DNA of 37,559 nucleotides from Lentisphaerota bacterium (GTDB lineage Bacteria > Verrucomicrobiota > Lentisphaeria > Victivallales > Victivallaceae): NCBI GenBank assembly GCA_015061745.1, contig SUWB01000034.1, forward strand, positions 1-37,559, in the 5' to 3' direction. Both the position numbers and the translations under genes were made by a program. Shown in pieces: positions 31,513-37,559 of this stretch. Position 1 is the stretch's first letter. Each line of letters begins with the position of its first letter. The notes below the pieces were generated by a model. That model was not told where the DNA came from. It ran no database searches and saw nothing but the letters and a program-made list of their open reading frames with translations.

Positions 31513-32459
31513 GTACATTTCATCACATTCCTGTCCTTGCGGAAGGCGTGCTTGAGTATCTGACATTTCCGGAGGATCGTAAAGTCCGAATGATCGACGG
31601 AACTCTCGGCGGCGGCGGACACAGTTCTATGCTGCTTGAAAAGTATCCTCAATTGGAACTTCTCGGTATTGACCGGGATGAAATGGCCTTGGAAAATGCA
31701 GCGAAAAAACTTTCCTTTGCCGGGGAAAGAGTCCGTCTCTGCCACGGCGAATATGCGGCGATGAAAGAACTTGCCCTTGCTGCCGGATGGGAAAAAGTTG
31801 ACGGAATATTGTTGGACATCGGTGTGTCATCTCCTCAAATCGATTTGCCGGAAAGAGGTTTTTCGTGGCGGCACGAAGGACCGCTTGATATGCGTATGGA
31901 TCAAAGTTCCGATGTGACTGCGGGGCGGATCCTTAACTTTTCGTCAGAAAATGAGCTGTGCCGCATTTTTCGTGAGTACGGAGAATTGCGTTCAGCAGCA
32001 AAGCTCGCCCGGGCGGTTGTGGAACAGCGTGCAGAAAAATTTTTCGGAACAACTGCCGATCTGGTGGCTCTTTGTGATAATACCCTGGGAAAGTCGGCTC
32101 CCGGAAAACTGCCCATCCCGACGTTGGTATTCCAGGCGTTGCGCATCGCTGTCAACAGGGAATTGGAACAGTTGGAAGCCGGACTTGCAAGTGCCGTTGA
32201 ATTGCTCACCCCGGGCGGCAGGCTTGCGGTTATTTCATTTCATTCACTTGAAGACCGCATCGTAAAGGATTTTTTCCGCCGGGAAAGTGCCGGATGCATC
32301 TGTCCTCCCGGACTGCCTGTGTGCTGTTGCGGGCATCAGGCCGCTTTGACTTTGCCCTTGCGTTTCAAAGTTGTAAGCGCATCGAAAGAGGAACTGAAGC
32401 TCAACCCGCGGGCAGCTTGTGCAAAGTTGAGAATCGCCGAAAAAGTAAAGAACCATTGA
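31509..32459 (+). CDS. rsmH: 16S rRNA (cytosine-1402-N4)-methyltransferase RsmH
   Basis: A 316-residue SAM-dependent methyltransferase that modifies C1402 in the ribosomal P site. Landmarks: HHIPVLAEGVLEYL at the start, the SAM loop DGTLGGGGHSSMLLEKYP, ILLDIGVSSPQID, GPLDMRMDQS, FQALRIAVNRELEQLE and ISFHSLEDRIVKDFFR. The C-terminal CxCPPGLPVC segment is the usual Cys-containing loop. It overlaps mraZ by four bases and precedes ftsL by 40 bases. Confidence 0.97.
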   Translation: MSTFHHIPVLAEGVLEYLTFPEDRKVRMIDGTLGGGGHSSMLLEKYPQLELLGIDRDEMALENAAKKLSFAGERVRLCHGEYAAMKELALAAGWEKVDGILLDIGVSSPQIDLPERGFSWRHEGPLDMRMDQSSDVTAGRILNFSSENELCRIFREYGELRSAAKLARAVVEQRAEKFFGTTADLVALCDNTLGKSAPGKLPIPTLVFQALRIAVNRELEQLEAGLASAVELLTPGGRLAVISFHSLEDRIVKDFFRRESAGCICPPGLPVCCCGHQAALTLPLRFKVVSASKEELKLNPRAACAKLRIAEKVKNH

Positions 32460-32499
32460 CATAAAGAAGAAAACTTAAACTGAAAGAAAGGATGGCGTT

Positions 32500-32934
32500 A
32501 TGGTACAGGTCGTGGAAGAACGTGGCAGAACCCTCAGAAGTTCACGTAAAAAGCAAAATAGTGAGAAAATTGCCAGTTACAGCATTTTTATGTTTAAATT
32601 TGTTTGTGTTATCCTTGCTTTTACAAGCGTGTTTGTGATTCATCTTTATCTGCGTCAGCAGTGTGTCAAGTCTGCTGAACGGACCGATAATATCAAAAGA
32701 CAGCTTATGGATGTCAAAGTCGAGAATATGAATTTGCGCAATAAGGTGGCTTCTTTGACCGGTTGGCCTCACATCAGCCGGAAGATCCGCGAATTCAATC
32801 TGGCTCTCAGACCGGCTGAATCCGGTCAGATCGTCAGGATCGTTGTGTATTCTCCCAAACAGGCGGCAGCTATTCCTCTGACTCCTATCAAGGTTGCTTC
32901 GGCAGGAAATAACTCTCGCTACCGCACGCGCTGA
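32500..32934 (+). CDS. ftsL: FtsL-like cell division protein
   Basis: A 144-residue single-pass membrane protein. A basic cytoplasmic tail of about 30 residues precedes a transmembrane helix (MFKFVCVILAFTSVFVIHLY) and then a coiled-coil-like segment (SAERTDNIKRQLMDVKVEN) with leucine-zipper spacing. This, and the position between rsmH and the division transpeptidase, identifies FtsL, the divisome partner of FtsB and FtsQ that activates FtsWI. Sequence similarity within the family is always low, so the call rests on topology and order. GAAAGGA precedes the ATG. The C-terminal 40 residues are unusual and probably periplasmic. Confidence 0.75.
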   Translation: MVQVVEERGRTLRSSRKKQNSEKIASYSIFMFKFVCVILAFTSVFVIHLYLRQQCVKSAERTDNIKRQLMDVKVENMNLRNKVASLTGWPHISRKIREFNLALRPAESGQIVRIVVYSPKQAAAIPLTPIKVASAGNNSRYRTR

Positions 32935-32943
32935 GAGTAGACG

Positions 32944-34845
32944 ATGCCCAAAAACGACAATACAGATGCAGCAGTCACTTCTCCGGAGTCGATCAGGGTC
33001 AGGTTCCGCTTTGTCGGTTTTATACTGATCCTTATCGGCCTTGGGCTGGCTGGACGTTTCTTTTACATTCAGGTGATCAAAGGAGAAGACTACCTGCGGG
33101 CTGCTAAAAAAATTTATACCGAAAGACAGGAGGTTTTCGGACAGCGGGGAGAGATTTTTGACCGGAATGGTAATTTGCTGGTAGCCAATGCTCCCAGAGT
33201 ACATATTGCCTGCGGTCCCTATCATCTGAAAAATGATGAAGAACGCAAAAGGCTTGCCTGGGTCGTTTCACGTCATTTCCCGGAAAAAAGTTATCAGGAA
33301 TACTATCGGCGTTTTGCCAAGTACAGGTACGTGACCGACAAAAGCGGTAAACAAATCAAACGCAGGAATAATTATCAGCTCATCAAGCGCAATGCCACTC
33401 TTGATGAAGTGAAGCTCCTCAAAAAGAGTCTTACGCCTGTTGTACAAAAAAATAAGAGCAAGAAAAAAGATAAAAGACAGAACTTGCTCCGGGTGCTTTC
33501 TTATGAACCTGCTGCCGTAAGAACTTATCCCAAAGGGCAGATGCTTGCCAATCTGCTGGGATATGTGGACATCGAAGGCAGCCGGATGACTCCCCGCAAC
33601 GGATTGGAAAAACGGTATAACGCTGATATGGCACCGGACAAGGTGCGCAATGTTTTTGAAAAAACTCCTGCAGGACACCCCATTATCTTTGCCGATAATA
33701 AGATTCTGAAACCTGCTGACGGAAAAGATCTTTATCTGACCATTCTTGAACCCGTACAGGCGATCCTCGAAGAAGAATTGGATGCCGTAATGGAAAAATG
33801 GAAGCCGGAAGCCGTTTTTGCCGCTGTTGCTGATCCCCGTACAGGCGAGGTACTTGCTATTGCACAGCGTCCCACTTTTAATCCGGCTGACCGCAAAACT
33901 TATAAGCCGGATGTCATACGTATGCGGTATGCCGAGGATACTTATGAACCCGGTTCTCTGGCAAAACCTTTTTCTGTGTTGTTGGCTCTTGAACGGAAAT
34001 TGGTCAAGCCTGATGATTTGATCGATTGCGAAAAAGGCCGCTGGGGGGAGAAAAAACTGACAGACTCTCACGCTTATGACCGGCTTACCGTTTCAGAAGT
34101 TATCCAGAAGTCCAGTAATATCGGCACTGCAAAGATTGCTCTTATGCTGGGAAAAGATGGTGTATATCACGCATTGCGGCGTTTTGGTTTCAATACCCGC
34201 AGCGGATTGCCTATCCCCGGTGAAGTGAGGGGCGAATTGCGTAAGCCTAAGGTTTGGGATTCTCTTGCGATTACCCGTATCCCCATTGGATACAGTTTCA
34301 GCACGACAGCACTTCAGCTGCTGCGAGCCTATTGCGGACTGGCAAATAACGGAAAAGTGCCGGAACTGAAATTGATCCACGGATTCAGAGATCCTGAAAC
34401 CGGTGGAATGCAGCTTGCTCCTCCTGTCAAATTTCTTGACAGCGGAACTGATCCGGTACAGCTTTATAAGCTCATTGATATGATGATCTCAGTGACCGGC
34501 AAAGGCGGAACTGCACGCAAGGCGGCTATCCCCGGATTTCAAGTGGCAGGAAAAACAGGTACCAGCCGCAAAAATATTCAGGCGGTCAAAGATCCTGTGA
34601 CCGGCAAGATCCTGGTTAAAAGCCATTATGCTGCCGGACAGTATTATGCCAGCTTTGCCGGCTTTGTTCCGGCTCACGATCCCCGCCTTGCTATGGTGAT
34701 TACCCTTGATAACCCCAAAGGAGCCAGCTATGGCGGAGTTGTTGCCGCTCCGGCATTCAAAAATACGATGGAACGGACACTGCGTTACCTCAATATCCAA
34801 CCTACAGAACCGGTGCTTTCCCGGTCTCGGCAGAAGGGGCGTTAA
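32944..34845 (+). CDS. ftsI: division penicillin-binding protein 2B/3 (FtsI)
   Basis: A 633-residue class B PBP, the septal peptidoglycan transpeptidase. The transmembrane helix is about residues 22-44, followed by the dimerization domain with RGEIFDRNGNLLVAN. The transpeptidase motifs are SLAK (Ser338-Lys341, in YEPGSLAKPF), SSN (390-392) and KTG (537-539, AGKTGTS). SLAK replaces the common STFK but keeps the essential Ser and Lys. A lysine-rich stretch (about 160-180) enlarges the pedestal domain. It starts nine bases after ftsL. A strong terminator follows, so murE and the rest of the usual cluster are absent here. Confidence 0.93.
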   Translation: MPKNDNTDAAVTSPESIRVRFRFVGFILILIGLGLAGRFFYIQVIKGEDYLRAAKKIYTERQEVFGQRGEIFDRNGNLLVANAPRVHIACGPYHLKNDEERKRLAWVVSRHFPEKSYQEYYRRFAKYRYVTDKSGKQIKRRNNYQLIKRNATLDEVKLLKKSLTPVVQKNKSKKKDKRQNLLRVLSYEPAAVRTYPKGQMLANLLGYVDIEGSRMTPRNGLEKRYNADMAPDKVRNVFEKTPAGHPIIFADNKILKPADGKDLYLTILEPVQAILEEELDAVMEKWKPEAVFAAVADPRTGEVLAIAQRPTFNPADRKTYKPDVIRMRYAEDTYEPGSLAKPFSVLLALERKLVKPDDLIDCEKGRWGEKKLTDSHAYDRLTVSEVIQKSSNIGTAKIALMLGKDGVYHALRRFGFNTRSGLPIPGEVRGELRKPKVWDSLAITRIPIGYSFSTTALQLLRAYCGLANNGKVPELKLIHGFRDPETGGMQLAPPVKFLDSGTDPVQLYKLIDMMISVTGKGGTARKAAIPGFQVAGKTGTSRKNIQAVKDPVTGKILVKSHYAAGQYYASFAGFVPAHDPRLAMVITLDNPKGASYGGVVAAPAFKNTMERTLRYLNIQPTEPVLSRSRQKGR

Positions 34846-34867
34846 GAAAGAAAAAATTGTATTCTTC

Positions 34868-34918
34868 CGGGCAAGTTTTGTTTCTGGCAGTAAAGAAACA
34901 AAACTTGCCCGTTTTTTT
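34868..34918 (+). terminator. strong intrinsic terminator of the dcw segment
   Basis: A perfect 17-bp stem, CGGGCAAGTTTTGTTTC (34868-34884) with GAAACAAAACTTGCCCG (34895-34911), and a ten-base loop, followed by seven T. Confidence 0.93.
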
Positions 34919-34938
34919 TAATTTTCTCCGGTCTGGTA

Positions 34939-34967
34939 TTGAAAAATTCCCTTTACTGTGATATTTT
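34939..34967 (+). promoter_or_regulatory. promoter of the DUF4838 gene
   Basis: TTGAAA (34939-34944), 17 bases, TATTTT (34962-34967), about 40 bases before the ATG at 35008. Confidence 0.6.
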
Positions 34968-35007
34968 ATCTTAGAGTGCATTTCAAATAAGAACAGAAAG
35001 GTGTTTT

Positions 35008-37401
35008 ATGTTATTGCGTATTTTTTTGATGGCGGTGTTTTTGCTTTCTTTTGTGGCGGGAGCTTTGGAAGTTGAGCCCGGGAAGGCTGTGATTCTTTAT
35101 TCTGAAGCTCAAGGTACGGCACTCAAAAGTTATGCTGCTTATGAACTTCAGAGACATCTTGAACTGGTTACAGGTGTCAGGATTCCGGTCCGGGCTGGCT
35201 TGAGCGTAAAAAAAGGTGAGTATCCTTTTTATGTCGGCAAAATTCCTGCGGGAGATAAACGGAAACTGAAGCCGGAAGAAGGGCGTTTCCTTGTGACTCC
35301 TCAAGGAACTTATATTTACGGTAAGGATGTCCGGGGACTCTGGAAAAAGTGTGCTTCTGACAAACCTGATGCAACAATTCATTTCAGAGCGCAGACGGGA
35401 ACTTATTTCGCTGTATTGGAATTTCTGGAAAAACAATTCGGATTCCGCTGGGTTGAGCCCGGTGACAGAGGCTATGTTTTCCGTCCCGGCAGGACACTTG
35501 TTATGAATGTGCCTTCCGGTGCCTGGGATCCCGGAAAACTGGTTATGCGTGAGCTGCGCCCCGGATATACGACTCCCGATTACTCTGCTTATAAAAGACG
35601 CTTTTCCTCAACGGTTCCCGCCGGATTGCTCTATACCCAAAAAGAGTATGAGAAATTCTATCTCGATGAGCGGCTCTGGCTCAAACGTCAGCGTATGGGA
35701 CGCAATCTCGGGATCCGGTACGGTCACGCTTTTACAGAGTGGCGGAACCGTTTTCTCAAAACTCACCCTGACTATCTGGCTCAGGACGGGAAAGGTAAAG
35801 TCCGTCCCACTGTTCCGGGGTGGCCAAAACATTTTCTCCTTTGTGTGAGCAACCCCGGCGTGCATAAGCAGATTATGGCTGATTTCCGCCGTTCTCCCGG
35901 GGATACCTTGAACATTTGTGAAAATGACGGCGGAATTTTCTGCCTTTGTGCACGCTGCAAAGAGTGGGGCGAAGGTCTCCCCGGACAGGGAAAAAAACGT
36001 ATTTATACCGACCGCTATATGAAATTTGCCAACATTATGCAGGGAATGCTTGATAAAGAGTTCCCCGGTAAATCTGCGGTGTTTTACATTTATTCCGACT
36101 ATCGTTTCCCTCCGCTGCAGGAAAAGGTCAACCCCAATCTGATTTTCGGCTTTGTCCCTGAATTGATGGAGCTGCCGGCTGTTGACAATATGTACAAAGC
36201 CTGGCGTAAAGCAGGAGCTGGAAAAATGTTTCTGCGGCCCAACGATCATCACTTCAATACCGGATTGCCTATGGGGTTTGAAAAGCAGATCTATGACGGC
36301 TTCAAACTGGGGCTCGATAACGGGATCATCGGCAGCGACTATGATTCGCTTCACAACTTCTGGCCCGTGACAGGTATTGCAGACTATATTCTCGCCCGGG
36401 CTCACGTTCATCCGGAATGGAGTTTTGAGGAATTGGAAGCTGATTTTCTTTCAGCTTATGGTGCCGCTGCACCTGAGGTCGGAGCCTTTTTCCGGTACTG
36501 GCGTAATGAAGTGTGGCAAAAGCGTTTGCTGCCCAACCGGAAGAAAATCCTTGAAAGAGGCCGCTACGGCAATTACCGCAGAGGGATGATTTGGGATCTG
36601 CCTCTTTATTTTACCAAAGCTGATCTTGATCTGACTGATGCACTGCTTCAAAAAGCTGCCCGGAAAAAACTTGATCCCCGGGAAAGACTGCGTCTTGAAA
36701 CATTGATCCTCAGCAACAAACATACCCGGTTGATGCACAATGCCATTGCGGCCCGCAGTGCGGGTGATAAGCTGGCGACAGCCCGTGAACTTTACCGTTT
36801 CCGCGTGAAAAATAAAAGCAATATGCACTATAACTGGGCAAAACTTATTGATCTTGAAAAGAGTTTCGGGGACTTGACCGGAACTGCTCTTGCCACCAAC
36901 TTTGAAGGTAAGACCGCTGTCGCCCCCTTGAATGCTTACTGGACATTTAAGGATGATCCCAAGCAGCTCGGAGACAAAGAGAAATGGTACAAGCTCAATG
37001 TGGTTATCACCAGAGATAAATGGGAGACCATTTATATCAATCAGCCCTGGGAAGGTCAGACTTCAAAGCGTGTTCCGGAATCTCTTAAAAAGCGGATGAA
37101 AAACTACAACGGCACCGGCTGGTACGCCCTTGCCATCCGGGTTCCCGAAAAGTGGCGGGGAAAAGGAAAAATCAAGCTCCACTTTAATGCTGTGGACGAA
37201 TCTGCAACTGTTTATCTCAATGGAAAATTGTGCGGCAAACATATTTACCGCCCCGGTACAGATGACTGGAAAACGCCTTTCGAAATCGAGATCACCGATG
37301 CCATCGATTGGAAAAAATCTCATCAGCACCTTGTGGTAAAGGTAGATGACAGCAACGGGCAGGGCGGTATCTGGAAACCTGTCTTTCTGGTAATGGAATA
37401 A
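35008..37401 (+). CDS. secreted DUF4838-type glycosidase-like protein
   Basis: A 797-residue protein with a signal peptide (MLLRIFLMAVFLLSFVAGA). Residues about 25-150 resemble the GH20/GH67-type N-terminal domain (YAAYELQRHLELVTGVRIPV, FYVGKIP, GTYFAVLEFLEKQFGFRWVEPG). The middle (about 230-560) matches DUF4838 (PF16126): THPDYLAQDGKGK, LCVSNPGVHKQIMADF, NICENDGGIFCLCARCKEWG and IYSDYRFPP, ending with a helical part. The C-terminal 140 residues look like a galactose-binding beta-sandwich (ESATVYLNGKLCGKHIYRPG). Such proteins are abundant in Lentisphaerota and are presumed to act on host or plant glycans outside the cytoplasm; their reaction is not established. Single-gene transcript with its own promoter and terminator. 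A GAAAGG site precedes the ATG. Confidence 0.75.
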   Translation: MLLRIFLMAVFLLSFVAGALEVEPGKAVILYSEAQGTALKSYAAYELQRHLELVTGVRIPVRAGLSVKKGEYPFYVGKIPAGDKRKLKPEEGRFLVTPQGTYIYGKDVRGLWKKCASDKPDATIHFRAQTGTYFAVLEFLEKQFGFRWVEPGDRGYVFRPGRTLVMNVPSGAWDPGKLVMRELRPGYTTPDYSAYKRRFSSTVPAGLLYTQKEYEKFYLDERLWLKRQRMGRNLGIRYGHAFTEWRNRFLKTHPDYLAQDGKGKVRPTVPGWPKHFLLCVSNPGVHKQIMADFRRSPGDTLNICENDGGIFCLCARCKEWGEGLPGQGKKRIYTDRYMKFANIMQGMLDKEFPGKSAVFYIYSDYRFPPLQEKVNPNLIFGFVPELMELPAVDNMYKAWRKAGAGKMFLRPNDHHFNTGLPMGFEKQIYDGFKLGLDNGIIGSDYDSLHNFWPVTGIADYILARAHVHPEWSFEELEADFLSAYGAAAPEVGAFFRYWRNEVWQKRLLPNRKKILERGRYGNYRRGMIWDLPLYFTKADLDLTDALLQKAARKKLDPRERLRLETLILSNKHTRLMHNAIAARSAGDKLATARELYRFRVKNKSNMHYNWAKLIDLEKSFGDLTGTALATNFEGKTAVAPLNAYWTFKDDPKQLGDKEKWYKLNVVITRDKWETIYINQPWEGQTSKRVPESLKKRMKNYNGTGWYALAIRVPEKWRGKGKIKLHFNAVDESATVYLNGKLCGKHIYRPGTDDWKTPFEIEITDAIDWKKSHQHLVVKVDDSNGQGGIWKPVFLVME

Positions 37402-37435
37402 TTTTTCCGGGGGGGGAGGCTCTGTTCTCAACAGG

Positions 37436-37477
37436 GGCTGTTGCAAAACCTCAAAAAAGGTGAGCAACAGCCTTTTT
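37436..37477 (+). terminator. intrinsic terminator after the DUF4838 gene
   Basis: GGCTGTTGC (37436-37444) pairs with GCAACAGCC (37464-37472), with ACCT/AGGT pairing inside the loop, followed by TTTTT. Confidence 0.8.
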
Positions 37478-37514
37478 CTATTGTTTGAGCAGAAAGTTGG
37501 AGGTATAATAAGTT

Positions 37515-37559
37515 ATGATAGGAGAAAATCATAGCTTATTTTACAAATTCTCAAGGCTA
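37515..37559 (+). CDS. possible start of a gene cut by the right edge
   Basis: ATG at 37515 with GGAGGT ten bases upstream opens a frame of 15 codons (MIGENHSLFYKFSRL) that runs off the window. It is too short to identify. The strong ribosome binding site is the main support. Confidence 0.35.
   Translation, partial: MIGENHSLFYKFSRL

Noticed and set aside
1-37559. CRISPR arrays, prophage or complete insertion sequences
   Set aside because: No regularly spaced repeats, no phage structural genes, and no transposase with identifiable motifs were seen. The short frame at the right edge is too short to judge.

Overview
The window looks like a chromosomal segment of an anaerobic, Gram-negative bacterium of the Lentisphaerota (Victivallis-like) or a close PVC-group relative. 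This is inferred, not proven. The grounds are pseudopilin-like proteins with an [17 protein letters not shown] helix and a C-terminal H-X9-DG motif, a large DUF4838-type protein, unusual secreted and cytosolic glycoside hydrolases, the GGGtGRT/IscU-like pair, and outer-membrane genes (heptosyltransferase, phosphoethanolamine transferase, WbqC-like). Most promoters I could place share one architecture: a TTGAAA-like -35, exactly 17 bp, then TATATT.

Layout. Positions 1-1537 (minus): the start of a truncated gene, a WbqC-like protein and an SGNH hydrolase. Positions 1638-3244 (plus): a self-contained unit with promoter, cobalamin riboswitch, pseudopilin gene, small CxxC lipoprotein and terminator. 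Positions 3265-4444: a SO_0444-type metal permease with its own promoter and terminator. Positions 4515-4684 (minus): tRNA-Asn and tRNA-Arg. Positions 4779-9417: miaB, a convergent small membrane/TPR-like gene, then a kinase-fold protein, a HAD protein and sfsA. Positions 9433-16601: an operon with tandem promoters in which a second pseudopilin gene sits between a cytosolic GH106-like protein and a secreted DUF4091-like hydrolase. Positions 16652-18553 (minus): the GGGtGRT and IscU-like pair. Positions 18563-19917: rnhA and an MBL hydrolase. Positions 19984-27379: a six-gene carbohydrate/envelope operon. Positions 27296-30837 (minus): hisB, an MFS transporter and a phosphoethanolamine transferase. 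Positions 30951-34918: a partial dcw cluster (mraZ, rsmH, ftsL, ftsI) closed by a strong terminator. Positions 34939-37477: a secreted DUF4838 protein. A new ORF may begin at the right edge.

Two observations stand out. First, both pseudopilin genes contain the same 230-bp cassette (219 of 230 bases identical, no gaps, in frame). It is built from several stem-loops and ends inside the codons of the prepilin FTLIELLVV motif. In the second gene it is inserted just after the host gene's own LIELLV codons, so the motif is present twice. This resembles a protein-coding palindromic element that targets prepilin start regions. Second, the first of these genes lies directly behind a convincing cobalamin riboswitch with a matching L5-L13 kissing loop. 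That implies a B12-controlled unit whose only products are a pseudopilin and a zinc-ribbon-like lipoprotein.
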